Shown piece by piece: positions 9,094 through 17,013 of a stretch of DNA of 64,000 nucleotides. Each line of letters starts with the position of its first letter. The stretch's first letter is position 1. A program made the position numbers and the translations under genes. The notes under the pieces are model-generated. The model was given only the letters and a program-made list of their open reading frames with translations, was not told the DNA's origin and did not search any database. This stretch comes from Nocardia sp. BMG111209 (GTDB lineage: Bacteria > Actinomycetota > Actinomycetes > Mycobacteriales > Mycobacteriaceae): positions 806,001-870,000 of the forward strand of contig NZ_KB907308.1 of assembly GCF_000381925.1 (NCBI RefSeq), read 5' to 3'.

Positions 9094-10632
9094 TCAGTCC
9101 CGGGCCAGATATTCGCGCAGTTTGGCCACGGCGTGGTCGATGGTGAACGTGGCGGGCTCCTGCCGGGGCCGGAACTCCCGGAAGGTCTCGAGGAACGCGG
9201 TCCCGATCGCGGTGCCGTAGGCGGCGATGTAGTCGTGGTCGAGGAACCAGTCCCAGTAGGTGTTGGAGGTGCCGTCGGCGCGCTCGAACGGGTCGGTGCG
9301 CAGGTTGAACAGCTTCGGTATGCGCAACGGGGTGAACGGTTCGGCCCAGATCCCCAGCGTGCCGGTGGCCCGTTGCTCCATGAACACGATCTTCCAGTTC
9401 TCGAACCGGATGCCGAGCACGTCGCAGTCGTCGGAGAAATACACCATCGCGCGCCGGGGACTGTGCTCGATCTGCCCGGTCAGATAGGGCAGCAGGTTGT
9501 AGCCGTCGATATGGACCTTGAAGGCCTTGTCCCCGGCGGTGTGGCCCTTCTTCAGCTCCGCCACGATGTCGGGGTCCCCGGCGGCGGCGATCAGCGTCGG
9601 CAGCCAATCGTGGTGCTGGACGATCTCGTTGGACACCACACCGGCCGGGATGCGGCCGGGCCAGCGGATCAGTTCCGGCACCCGGAACCCGCCCTCCCAG
9701 TTGGTGTCCTTCTCGCTGCGGAACGGCGTCGTCGCTCCGTCCGGCCAGGTGTTGGCGTGCGGGCCGTTGTCGGTGCTGTAGATGACGATCGTGTCCTCGG
9801 CCAGCCCGAGTTCGTCCAGCAGATCCAGGACCTGACCGACATTGCGGTCGTGATCGATCATCGTGTCGTGATACGCCGACTGCCAGAATCCGGCCTGCCC
9901 GCGACTGCCGGGTTTGGTGTGGGTGCGCACATGCATGTGGGTGAAGTTCAGCCATACGAAGAACGGGGTCCCGGCCTGGTGCTGCCGGCGGATGAAATCG
10001 ATACAGGCGTCGGCGATCTCGTCGTCGACGGTCTCCATCCGCTTCTTGGTCAGCGGCCCGGTGTCCTCGATCCGCTGCTTGCCGACCCGGCCGAATTTCG
10101 GATCCTCGGTGTCGTCGTCGACGTCGGTGGCCCGGCACCGCAGCATCCCGCGCGGCAACTGGAGATCGTGCAGCCGCGGATAGGCTTGCGCGCTGGGGAA
10201 ATCCGGTAGCTCCGGTTCCTCCTCGGCGTTGAGGTGATAGAGGTTGCCGAAGAATTCGTCGAATCCGCGCACGGTCGGCAGGTACTTGTTCAGATCACCG
10301 AGATGGTTCTTGCCGAACTGCCCGGTCGCGTAGCCGAGCGGTCCGATCAGCTCCGCGATCGTCGGATCCTCGTGCGACAACCCGATATCCGCCCCCGGCA
10401 CGCCGACCTTGCTCATACCCGTGCGGTACACGCTCTGACCGGAGATGAATGCCGCGCGCCCCGCGGTGCAGCTCTGCTCGCCGTAGGAATCGGTGAACCG
10501 CATACCCTCGGCGGCCAGCCGGTCGATATTGGGGGTCCGGTAACCCATCAACCCGTCGCTGTAGCAGCTCAGATTCGTGATCCCGATGTCATCGCCCCAG
10601 ATGACCAGGATGTTCGGCTTCGAGTCCGGCAT
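9094..10632 (-). CDS. type I (formylglycine) sulfatase / arylsulfatase family
   Basis: 512 residues of the alkaline-phosphatase superfamily. The sulfatase signature SCTAGRAAFISG puts the residue converted to formylglycine at Cys55; metal ligands Asp14-Asp15 (WGDDIG) and STDNGPHANTWPDG are visible. Hydrolyses a sulfate (or possibly phosphate/phosphonate) ester; substrate not readable. No signal peptide at the chosen start, so probably cytoplasmic. ATG at 10632 (MPDSKPNILV) is preferred over the in-frame ATG at 10674, since the family starts just before PNILV and GGGAGA precedes it. A direct repeat GATCAGCA (10679, 10690; 11-bp period) lies just upstream and may be an activator site. Confidence 0.92.
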   Translation of the reverse strand: MPDSKPNILVIWGDDIGITNLSCYSDGLMGYRTPNIDRLAAEGMRFTDSYGEQSCTAGRAAFISGQSVYRTGMSKVGVPGADIGLSHEDPTIAELIGPLGYATGQFGKNHLGDLNKYLPTVRGFDEFFGNLYHLNAEEEPELPDFPSAQAYPRLHDLQLPRGMLRCRATDVDDDTEDPKFGRVGKQRIEDTGPLTKKRMETVDDEIADACIDFIRRQHQAGTPFFVWLNFTHMHVRTHTKPGSRGQAGFWQSAYHDTMIDHDRNVGQVLDLLDELGLAEDTIVIYSTDNGPHANTWPDGATTPFRSEKDTNWEGGFRVPELIRWPGRIPAGVVSNEIVQHHDWLPTLIAAAGDPDIVAELKKGHTAGDKAFKVHIDGYNLLPYLTGQIEHSPRRAMVYFSDDCDVLGIRFENWKIVFMEQRATGTLGIWAEPFTPLRIPKLFNLRTDPFERADGTSNTYWDWFLDHDYIAAYGTAIGTAFLETFREFRPRQEPATFTIDHAVAKLREYLARD

Positions 10633-10750
10633 ACGGCGTTCTCCCTCTCCCACGCAGGCGGACATCGTCGGCAAGCATGATCAGCATACGATCAGCAAAT
10701 CCGGTGCCGGGTCATCCCGCGACGCACCTGTGACCATCGGACTGGACACG

Positions 10751-10768
10751 GTGCGCAGATCTGCGCAC
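10751..10768. promoter_or_regulatory. perfect 18-bp palindrome just upstream of the Clp_N gene
   Basis: GTGCGCAGATCTGCGCAC, fully self-complementary, ends 9 bp before the start of the gene at 10778 and lies in the divergent gap between the sulfatase and Clp_N genes. In DNA it looks like a dimeric repressor site; in RNA it would form a hairpin beside the ribosome-binding site. The convergent MarR-family protein (11206-11637) is an obvious candidate binder. Confidence 0.5.
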
Positions 10769-10777
10769 CATCGGAGG

Positions 10778-11212
10778 ATGTCCACCGGACACCAGGGAGT
10801 CATCCTCACCCCCCGCATGAACTGGATCCTCGGCTACGCGGAGGCGGTCGCCCGGGAGCGCGGGCACGACGAGACCGGCGCCGACCATCTGCAATTCGCG
10901 GTACTGCACGATCCGGCCGCGGTACCGACCCAGGTCCTGGGCCGGCTCGGCGGCGATCGGGAGCGGCTCGCCGCATCGGTCGGTGCGGCACTCGGCGCGC
11001 CGGATTACCGGATGAGCGCCGACCGGTTCGCGATGCTGCGTTCCGCGGGCGGGATCGCCGGCGAGTTCGGCCACGACCACATCGGCGTCGAACATCTGCA
11101 ACTGGCGATCCTGCGCCTGCCCGACTGCGTCTTCGTCCGGGTACTGACCGCCGCCGGACTGTCTCCGGACACCTTCGCCGCGGAACTCACCGCCACCCTC
11201 CGCGCCTACTGA
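10778..11212 (+). CDS. Clp N-terminal repeat domain protein, single domain
   Basis: 144 residues containing two Clp_N-type repeats (about 10-70 and 80-140): RMNWILGYAEAVARERGHDETGADHLQFAVLHDP and the partner FAMLRSAGGIAGEFGHDHIGVEHLQLAILRLP. In ClpC/ClpB this domain docks adaptors or substrates ahead of the AAA ATPase; here no ATPase follows, so it resembles free ClpN/ClpS-like adaptor proteins. Start uncertain: ATG at 10778 has GGAGG only 1 nt before it, and ATG of MNWIL is an alternative. It overlaps the convergent MarR gene by 7 bp. Role inferred only. Confidence 0.8.
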   Translation: MSTGHQGVILTPRMNWILGYAEAVARERGHDETGADHLQFAVLHDPAAVPTQVLGRLGGDRERLAASVGAALGAPDYRMSADRFAMLRSAGGIAGEFGHDHIGVEHLQLAILRLPDCVFVRVLTAAGLSPDTFAAELTATLRAY

Positions 11213-11637
11213 GCCGGGCCGCGGTCCAGATTGCGCTCGATCCGGCGCAGCGCCGCCAGTACGGTGACCCGCTCGGCGGCGGTGAAACCCGCGAGGGCGC
11301 GCTCGGTGAGCTGCGCGCCGGCCTCCTCGATGCGATGTTCCAGTTCGCGGCCGCGGTCGGTCAGGTGCAGGCGGACCAGGCGGCGGTCGGTCGGATGCGG
11401 CTCGCGGCGGACCAGCCCGGCGGCCTCCATCCGGGTGGTCGCCCGCGTCACCGTCGGCGTGGCCAGGCCCAGCCGCTTGGCGACCTCGCCCGGCGCCAGG
11501 CCGTCCTCGGCCCACAGGCAGCGCAGGATGAACTGCTGACCCTCGTAGACACCGTGTTCGGCATAGGCGGCGGCCGCCGCGACGGCCAGGGCGTGTTTGG
11601 CCGACCAGAAGGCGGTCTGGAAATCGTCGTCGCTCAT
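11206..11637 (-). CDS. MarR-family transcriptional regulator
   Basis: 143 residues with the winged helix-turn-helix of MarR: LAPGEVAKRLGLATPTVTRATTRMEAAGLVRREPHPTDRRLVRLHLTDRGREL at about residues 48-100, flanked by dimerisation helices. Begins at ATG 11637. The same reading frame stays open for 3 kb upstream on this strand, but that is antisense to the sensor gene and lacks coding character. Convergent with, and overlapping by 7 bp, the Clp_N gene; may bind the palindrome at 10751-10768. Ligand unknown. Confidence 0.9.
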   Translation of the reverse strand: MSDDDFQTAFWSAKHALAVAAAAAYAEHGVYEGQQFILRCLWAEDGLAPGEVAKRLGLATPTVTRATTRMEAAGLVRREPHPTDRRLVRLHLTDRGRELEHRIEEAGAQLTERALAGFTAAERVTVLAALRRIERNLDRGPAQ

Positions 11638-11793
11638 GGTTCGTCCAGCGTAGAACCACCACCCGGGCGGCCGATCGGGAACGGATCGCGGCCGGTCGAA
11701 TCGCGATGGGCTCCACTCGTGTTGCCGCTGGGAGCGGCCCCCGGCAGCAGCGTGCGCGAAACGGTCCCCGGCGCATGCAGTAATCGTTACAGT

Positions 11794-14112
11794 ATGCCGA
11801 TGTTCAAGGCGAGGACCGGCGGGGTACGCACCCGCATACTCGTGATCGCGTTCGTCCCGAGCCTGGCACTGCTGAGCATCGGTGTCGGCACGGCCGGTTA
11901 TCTGTACTCCGAGAGCCGCGACGCCCACGATTGGCTGGCGGTACTGGGTGGCACCAACCAGATCGGCGGCCCCCTGGTGGACGCGTTCCAGCAGGAGCGC
12001 ATGCAGTCGATATGGTTGCAGTCCGGGCAGGGCGATCCCGCCGCGCTGGCCAAGGCCCGGCAGCAGGTGGACGACGCCCTGCGCGCGGTCGCTCCGATCC
12101 AGCAGATGGTCAACAACAACGCCTACGGCAAACGCGCCTCCTACGCGGAGGAGGGGTTCAACACCCTGACCGCGTCGATGCCCCGGATGCGGGCGGCCGT
12201 CGATGCCGGGGCCATGCCCCCGGACAACATCTACGGCGTGTTCAACCAGATCCTCGACGGCGTCTCGGGCAGCAGCACCGGCGTGGTGAAGGATGCGCCC
12301 AATCCGGCGATCACACTCGAGATGCAGCACGGGCTGCAACTGCTGCTGGCGCTGGAATCGCTGTCGCGCAGCATCGCGCTGACCGGCGTCGTACTGGGCG
12401 GCACGCCGCTGTCGCCCGCGCAGCTGGACGACTACCGCAACCAGGTCGGCTTCTATCGCACCGAAATGCCGCCGCTGGCCACGCAGTTGATCGGGACGGA
12501 CAACGACGTCGCCAAATCGATCGTGAGTTCCCCTGCCTGGCAACGCCTGGCGGCGATGGAGGAATGGGTCATCGATCCCCCACTCACCAAAACCGGTGCG
12601 ATCCAACCACCCCCGATGTCGATCGCCGATTGGCGTGCGGCCGCGACCGACGTCTCCACCCGTACCCTGCAAGTGTGGGAGGAGGAGAGCGTCAAGACCA
12701 ACAAGGCCGCGCTCGACGCGGTGAACCGCACCTCGCGCAACGCGGCGCTGGCCGGCGGTGGCGCGCTGGCGATCTCGGTGCTGGCCTTCGCGATCGCCGT
12801 CCTGCTGGCGAACCGGCTGATCGGCCGGCTGCAGCGGCTGCGGACGCAGACGCTCGCGCTGGCCGAGCAGCAACTGCCCGATGTGACCCGCCGGCTCGCC
12901 GCGGGTGAACAGCTCGACACCACCACGCTGTCCGCGACCCTGGACTTCGGCTCCGACGAGGTCGGTCAGGTGGCCCGCGCGTTCACCCAGGCGCACAACG
13001 CCGCGATCGGCGCCGCGATCACCGAGGCGCGGACCCGCGAGGGTGTGCGCGCGGTCTTCCTGAACATCGCGCACCGCAGCCAGGTGGTGGTGCACCGGCT
13101 GCTGGAGATCCTCGACGAGGCCGAATCGCAGCAGGAGGATCCGGCGACGCTGGACACCCTGTTCCGGCTCGACCACCTGGCCACCCGGGAGCGGCGCAAC
13201 GCGGAGAATCTGATCATCCTCGGCGGCGGCCTGCCCGGCCGGCAGTGGCGCCGTCCGGTGCCGCTGGTGGAGGTGGTGCGCAGCGCGGTCGGCGAAACCC
13301 TCGACTACGTCCGGGTACACGCCGCCCGGATCCCCGACGCGCATGTGGTCGGCGCGGTGGTGGCCGACCTCATCCACCTGCTCGCGGAGCTGGTCGACAA
13401 CGCCACCTCGTTCTCGCCACCGCAGTCGAACGTGATGGTCACCGGTTCGACGGTGGGCCGCGGCGTGGTGCTCGAGATCTCCGATCAGGGCATGGGGATG
13501 CAACCCGCGGAGATGGACCGGGTCAACGGGATGCTGGCCGAGCCACCGGATTTCGGGGTCGCGGCGCTGACCTCCGATTCCCGGCTCGGCCTGTTCGTGG
13601 TGGCCCAGCTGGCCGGCCGGCACGGAATCTCGGTGCGGCTCACCGAATCCGACTACGGCGGGGTACGCGCGATCGTGCTGATCCCGGTGGCGCTGGTCGC
13701 GTCGCCGGACACTATGGCGGTCGATCATCTGCCGGACCGGTTCACCCGCATCCCCGATCCGCCGGCCACCGGCGAATTCCCCGCTCTCGCACCGTGGCCG
13801 GTGGCCGCCGCGGCGGCCACCACCACGGGCCGGCACGCGGCGCCGGTCCCGTCGCAGTACGAGCCGCGGGGCGGCCGCACCGGGTATCCGACCCGGCCGC
13901 CGCTGCCCCGGCGGCGCAAGCAGGCCAGCCTCGCCCCGGAGCTCGCCGACGTCCGGAACACCGAAGAAGGTGCGCAGCAGCCACGCTCGGCCGAACAGAC
14001 CCGTAATCTCTTCACGGCCATAGACAATGGAACCAGGCAAGGGCGGCGGGAGATCTCGTCTCCTCCCGCCGGAGGACAGGAAGGCGAAGGTGACCTCTTC
14101 CAACGCAGGTGA
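11794..14112 (+). CDS. conservon sensor protein (CvnA-like): NIT domain, HAMP, histidine-kinase-type ATPase
   Basis: 772 residues. TM1 at about 13-35, an extracytoplasmic nitrate/nitrite-sensing (NIT)-type helical domain about 45-310, TM2 about 314-340, HAMP about 342-400, a NIAHRSQVVVHRLLEIL dimerisation segment, then a HATPase_c domain with N-box LLAELVDNATSFSPP near 529 and G-box DQGMGM. The last ~100 residues are Pro/Arg-rich and disordered. This architecture is that of CvnA in the four-gene conservons of Streptomyces and mycobacteria, which act on a Roadblock protein and a Ras-like GTPase, not a classic response regulator. Overlaps the next gene by 23 bp. The ATG at 11794 is chosen; ATG 11800 also possible. 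Confidence 0.9.
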   Translation: MPMFKARTGGVRTRILVIAFVPSLALLSIGVGTAGYLYSESRDAHDWLAVLGGTNQIGGPLVDAFQQERMQSIWLQSGQGDPAALAKARQQVDDALRAVAPIQQMVNNNAYGKRASYAEEGFNTLTASMPRMRAAVDAGAMPPDNIYGVFNQILDGVSGSSTGVVKDAPNPAITLEMQHGLQLLLALESLSRSIALTGVVLGGTPLSPAQLDDYRNQVGFYRTEMPPLATQLIGTDNDVAKSIVSSPAWQRLAAMEEWVIDPPLTKTGAIQPPPMSIADWRAAATDVSTRTLQVWEEESVKTNKAALDAVNRTSRNAALAGGGALAISVLAFAIAVLLANRLIGRLQRLRTQTLALAEQQLPDVTRRLAAGEQLDTTTLSATLDFGSDEVGQVARAFTQAHNAAIGAAITEARTREGVRAVFLNIAHRSQVVVHRLLEILDEAESQQEDPATLDTLFRLDHLATRERRNAENLIILGGGLPGRQWRRPVPLVEVVRSAVGETLDYVRVHAARIPDAHVVGAVVADLIHLLAELVDNATSFSPPQSNVMVTGSTVGRGVVLEISDQGMGMQPAEMDRVNGMLAEPPDFGVAALTSDSRLGLFVVAQLAGRHGISVRLTESDYGGVRAIVLIPVALVASPDTMAVDHLPDRFTRIPDPPATGEFPALAPWPVAAAAATTTGRHAAPVPSQYEPRGGRTGYPTRPPLPRRRKQASLAPELADVRNTEEGAQQPRSAEQTRNLFTAIDNGTRQGRREISSPPAGGQEGEGDLFQRR

Positions 14113-14515
14113 TCTGAACTGGCTGCTCGACGATCTCGTCGACCGGCTGGCCGGGGTGCGGTTCGCGGTGGTGCATTCCACCGACGGACTGCTGCTGGGC
14201 CGCTGTACGTCGATGAGCAGGGAGGATGCCGAACACTTCGCGGCGATGTCGGCGACGCTGTACGGGCTGGCGCGGTCGGCGGGCAACCGGTTCGACGGCG
14301 GCGGGGTACGGCAGGCCGTGGTCGAACTGGACCGGGCGGTGCTGTTCGTCACCTCCGCCGGTGACAACGCGTGTATCGCCCTGCAGGCCAGCGAAACCGC
14401 GAATGTGGGCATGGTGGCGTACGAGATGAATCTGACCGTGGCGCGGGTGGGGCAGCATCTGTCGACGGAGACCCGGGTCGGTCCGGGCGAGCACGTGGAG
14501 CACCGATTGTCATGA
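14090..14515 (+). CDS. Roadblock/LC7 domain protein (CvnB-like)
   Basis: 141 residues from a GTG at 14090 (VTSSNAGDLNWLLDDLVDRL); an upstream ATG at 14027 lies inside the sensor gene. Roadblock/LC7 fold: DLNWLLDDLVDRLAGVRFAV, HSTDGLLLGRC, AVLFVTSAGDNACIAL, LTVARVGQHL. In conservons this protein bridges the sensor and the small GTPase and may act as a GTPase-activating protein (MglB-like). It overlaps both neighbours (23 bp with the sensor, 4 bp with the DUF742 gene). Confidence 0.92.
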   Translation: MTSSNAGDLNWLLDDLVDRLAGVRFAVVHSTDGLLLGRCTSMSREDAEHFAAMSATLYGLARSAGNRFDGGGVRQAVVELDRAVLFVTSAGDNACIALQASETANVGMVAYEMNLTVARVGQHLSTETRVGPGEHVEHRLS

Positions 14516-14883
14516 CGCGCTTCGGTCAGCCGTGGTTCGACGACCAGGCCGGTCCGCTGGTCCGTCCGTACGCGGTCACGCGCGGCCGCACCCTCGGGGC
14601 GGGCCGGGAACTGGACATGCTGACGCTGGTGGTGACGAAGTCGTCGTCGAATCCGTTGCGGCGTCCCGAGCCGGAGTACGTGGAGATCCTGCGGCTGTGC
14701 CATGTGCCGCAGTCGGTGGCCGAGGTGTCGGCGGTACTGCGACTGCCGTTGGCGGTGACCAAGATTCTCGTCGGTGATCTGATCCACGACGGGCATCTGA
14801 GCTTCCGGGCGCCGGTCGGCGACACCGGTCCGCTGGACCTGTCGATGCTGCGTGCGGTACTCGACGGTATCCGGAAACTGTAG
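14512..14883 (+). CDS. DUF742 protein (CvnC-like)
   Basis: 123 residues from ATG 14512, overlapping the previous stop (ATGA). DUF742 signatures: VRPYAVTRGRT near 20, LCHVPQSVAEVSAVLRLPLAVTKILVGDLIHDGHL near 65-100, and LDLSMLRAVLDGIRKL at the end. It has a winged-helix-like core. In complete conservons the next gene is the GTP-binding CvnD; here it is absent and the following 100 bp are promoter for an unrelated oxidoreductase gene. Confidence 0.92.
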   Translation: MTRFGQPWFDDQAGPLVRPYAVTRGRTLGAGRELDMLTLVVTKSSSNPLRRPEPEYVEILRLCHVPQSVAEVSAVLRLPLAVTKILVGDLIHDGHLSFRAPVGDTGPLDLSMLRAVLDGIRKL

Positions 14884-14931
14884 CGCCGCAACCGAACCGC
14901 TCTCCCCCGGCGGCATCCTGTCCGCCGCGCG

Positions 14932-14976
14932 TTGATTTTGTTAGCCGACTCACGATACGATTGATGTCCGGCTAAC
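14932..14976 (+). promoter_or_regulatory. promoter with flanking inverted repeat, ahead of the LLM gene
   Basis: TTGATT (14932-14937) and TACGAT (14956-14961), 18 bp apart, resemble a sigma-70 promoter. GTTAGCCG (14940-14947) and its exact complement CGGCTAAC (14969-14976) straddle the -10 region, as a repressor site would. The element lies 12-60 bp upstream of the start at 14991. Confidence 0.5.
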
Positions 14977-14990
14977 GATAAGAGGGTGCC

Positions 14991-15902
14991 ATGAAAATCG
15001 GCGTGAGTCTCGCCAACTTCTCCTTTCCGCTGCCCGTCGCCGAATTCGCTTCGACCGTCGGCGATCTCGCCCGGCAGGCGGACGACGAGGGCTTCGACAG
15101 CCTCTGGGTGATGGACCATTTCTTCCAGATCCGGGTCACCGGCGAGCCCACCGAGGCGCCGATGCCCGAGGCCTATACGACACTCGGCTTCCTGGCCGGC
15201 CGCACCGAGCGCATCCGGCTCGGCACCCTGGTCACCTCCGTGGCCTACCGGCATCCCGGTGTGCTGCTGAAGTCGGCCACCACACTCGATGTGTGGAGCG
15301 GCGGCAGAACGTATTTCGGCGTCGGCGCGGGTGCGCCGTTCGATCCGGTACCGCAGGGGCCGGGCACCGGTTTCGAGGCCGAGGGCCTCGGCATCCCGTT
15401 CCCGCCGCTGGCCCGGCGGTTCGAGCAGCTCGAGGAGGTGTTGCAGATCGCCCACCGGATGTGGGCCGGCGACGAAACCCCGTACACCGGAAAGCATTAC
15501 CGGATGGCCCGGCCGCTGAACTCGCCGAATTCGGTGCAGCGGCCGCATCCGCCGATCCTGGTGGCGGGCAGCGGTGAGAAGAAGACCCTGCGCCTGGTCG
15601 CCCGCTACGCCGACGCCTGCAATCTGTTCGACCTCCCGGACGCGGGCTTCGCCGACAACCTGACCCACAAGCTCGGCGTGCTCCGCAAGCACTGCGCCGA
15701 CCTCGGCCGCGACTACGACTCCATCGAGAAGACCGTCGCCTCCCATGTCGACACCGACGGCGACCGCGCCGAATTCCTCGCCCACCTGCGCGATCTCGCC
15801 CGCCTCGGTCTCGACCACGTGCTGCTGACCCCGCCGGGACCGTGGACCCGCGAGCGCCTGACCGCACTGGCCGAACTGCTGCCGGAGATCCACTCGTACT
15901 GA
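14991..15902 (+). CDS. LLM-class F420-dependent oxidoreductase
   Basis: 303 residues of the luciferase-like monooxygenase TIM barrel. Starts MKIGVSLANFSFP; contains DSLWVMDHFFQI, FLAGRTERIRLGTLVTSVAYRHPGVLLKSATTLDVWSGGR and GSGEKKTLRLVARYADACNLF, typical of the actinobacterial F420-dependent subgroup. Uses reduced F420 or FMN to reduce or oxygenate an unknown substrate in the cytoplasm. AGAGGG precedes ATG 14991. A paralogue at 38285-39148 shares the EKKTLxLVARYADACNLF block. Confidence 0.92.
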   Translation: MKIGVSLANFSFPLPVAEFASTVGDLARQADDEGFDSLWVMDHFFQIRVTGEPTEAPMPEAYTTLGFLAGRTERIRLGTLVTSVAYRHPGVLLKSATTLDVWSGGRTYFGVGAGAPFDPVPQGPGTGFEAEGLGIPFPPLARRFEQLEEVLQIAHRMWAGDETPYTGKHYRMARPLNSPNSVQRPHPPILVAGSGEKKTLRLVARYADACNLFDLPDAGFADNLTHKLGVLRKHCADLGRDYDSIEKTVASHVDTDGDRAEFLAHLRDLARLGLDHVLLTPPGPWTRERLTALAELLPEIHSY

Positions 15903-16004
15903 GCGATCCGACCCACGATCGTCAAATGCCCGAAACGATTCGCTGATTCACTGGGAGAATCGTTTGCCGACGATTTGTCCGATCGACGCGGAAGGTGGCC
16001 ATCG

Positions 16005-16853
16005 ATGGGTGTGCTGGACGAACCGGGGGTCTTCGATGTCACGGATCCCACCGGGATCCACTGGCATTACCAGATGTACGGCTACGCCGTGGTGCGCGGA
16101 CTGCTCACCGAGGCCGAGATGGACTCGGTGACAACCGAATGCGTGGATGCCCAGCGCCGCGTGATGGCCGGTGAGTTGCCGGCGCGCTACGGCTCCACGA
16201 TGTTCCTCGACGACGCCGCGAAGGCCGAGGTCTTCGCGAACTACGTCGAGCACGTCACCGAGCTCAGCCCCGCCGTACAGCGAGCGGTCACCGACACCCG
16301 GTTGGTCGCGATGATCCGGCAGTTGCTCGGCACGGACATCCGGCTGGGCACCGGCCGCAGCGCCGGGATCGTCTACCAGGATGCCCGGCCCGGCCGGGAA
16401 TCCGGCTACACTCGCATCGGCTGGCATTCGGACTGGCAGTCCGCCCCCAGCCTGGACATCTGGCCCGCAACGGCTTTCACGATCCACATCGATGCGACCA
16501 GTCCGCAGAACGGTTTCCTGCGCGTGGTGCCCGGTAGCCAGCTGTGGGCCACGCCGGCGCCCTACCGCAACATCAACAACGTCGAGGTGCCCGCCACCGC
16601 GCGGCCCGCCGGTGGCCGCACCGCGACACCGCCGCCGTTCCCGATGCCGCTGGGCTTCGAGAAGGTGCGCGGGGAGATCCCCGTCTACGCCGAGCGCGGC
16701 GACGTGCTGCTGCACGACGCCTACCTCTGGCATTCGGCGGCCCGCGCCACCGACGACGACACCACCCGGCGGCACGTGCGCGGCGGGTACTTCACCGGTG
16801 CGGAACCGGCGCCGGAACTGGCCGAGGAGTTCATCAAGAACGCCGCGCGGTGA
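16005..16853 (+). CDS. phytanoyl-CoA dioxygenase (PhyH) family Fe(II)/2-oxoglutarate oxygenase
   Basis: 282 residues with a double-stranded beta-helix fold. Metal ligands are visible as His-x-Asp in GWHSDWQSAP (about residue 143) and the distal His in LHDAYLWHSAA; the Arg in TRRHVRGGYF likely binds 2-oxoglutarate. The family hydroxylates acyl-CoAs, lipids or secondary metabolites; substrate unknown. ATG 16005 is chosen because GGAAGGTGG precedes it; a TTG at 15975 is open but weak. The gene is followed by a 15-bp tandem repeat and a convergent, unrelated 2-oxoglutarate oxygenase. Confidence 0.9.
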   Translation: MGVLDEPGVFDVTDPTGIHWHYQMYGYAVVRGLLTEAEMDSVTTECVDAQRRVMAGELPARYGSTMFLDDAAKAEVFANYVEHVTELSPAVQRAVTDTRLVAMIRQLLGTDIRLGTGRSAGIVYQDARPGRESGYTRIGWHSDWQSAPSLDIWPATAFTIHIDATSPQNGFLRVVPGSQLWATPAPYRNINNVEVPATARPAGGRTATPPPFPMPLGFEKVRGEIPVYAERGDVLLHDAYLWHSAARATDDDTTRRHVRGGYFTGAEPAPELAEEFIKNAAR

Positions 16854-16893
16854 CGGGTCGGGCGGCACCCGGTGGCGCCCGAATCCGCCGCGC

Positions 16894-17013
16894 GAGCCGG
16901 GCCCGCGCGAGCCGGACCTGCGCGAGCCGGACCTGAGCGAGCCGGGCCCGCACGAGCCGGACCTGCGCACGCTGAACTCGCGCAAGCCGGTGCAGCCCGA
17001 GCCGGTTACCCGT
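16894..17013. repeat. 15-bp tandem repeat, about 8 degenerate units
   Basis: Units start at 16894, 16909, 16924, 16939, 16954, 16969, 16984 and 16999, consensus GAGCCGGACCTGCGC; the first five are near-identical and the last three decay. It fills the gap between the convergent genes at 16005-16853 and 17006-18043 and slightly enters the latter's 3' end. It translates in one plus frame to EPDLR-type pentapeptides, but no start or ribosome site supports a gene. Confidence 0.85.

Noticed and set aside
11206..14916. A 1236-residue minus-strand open frame across the conservon sensor gene
   Set aside because: Only its last 143 residues (the MarR protein) have coding character; the rest is antisense to a clear plus-strand gene and reflects high GC3 keeping stops away.
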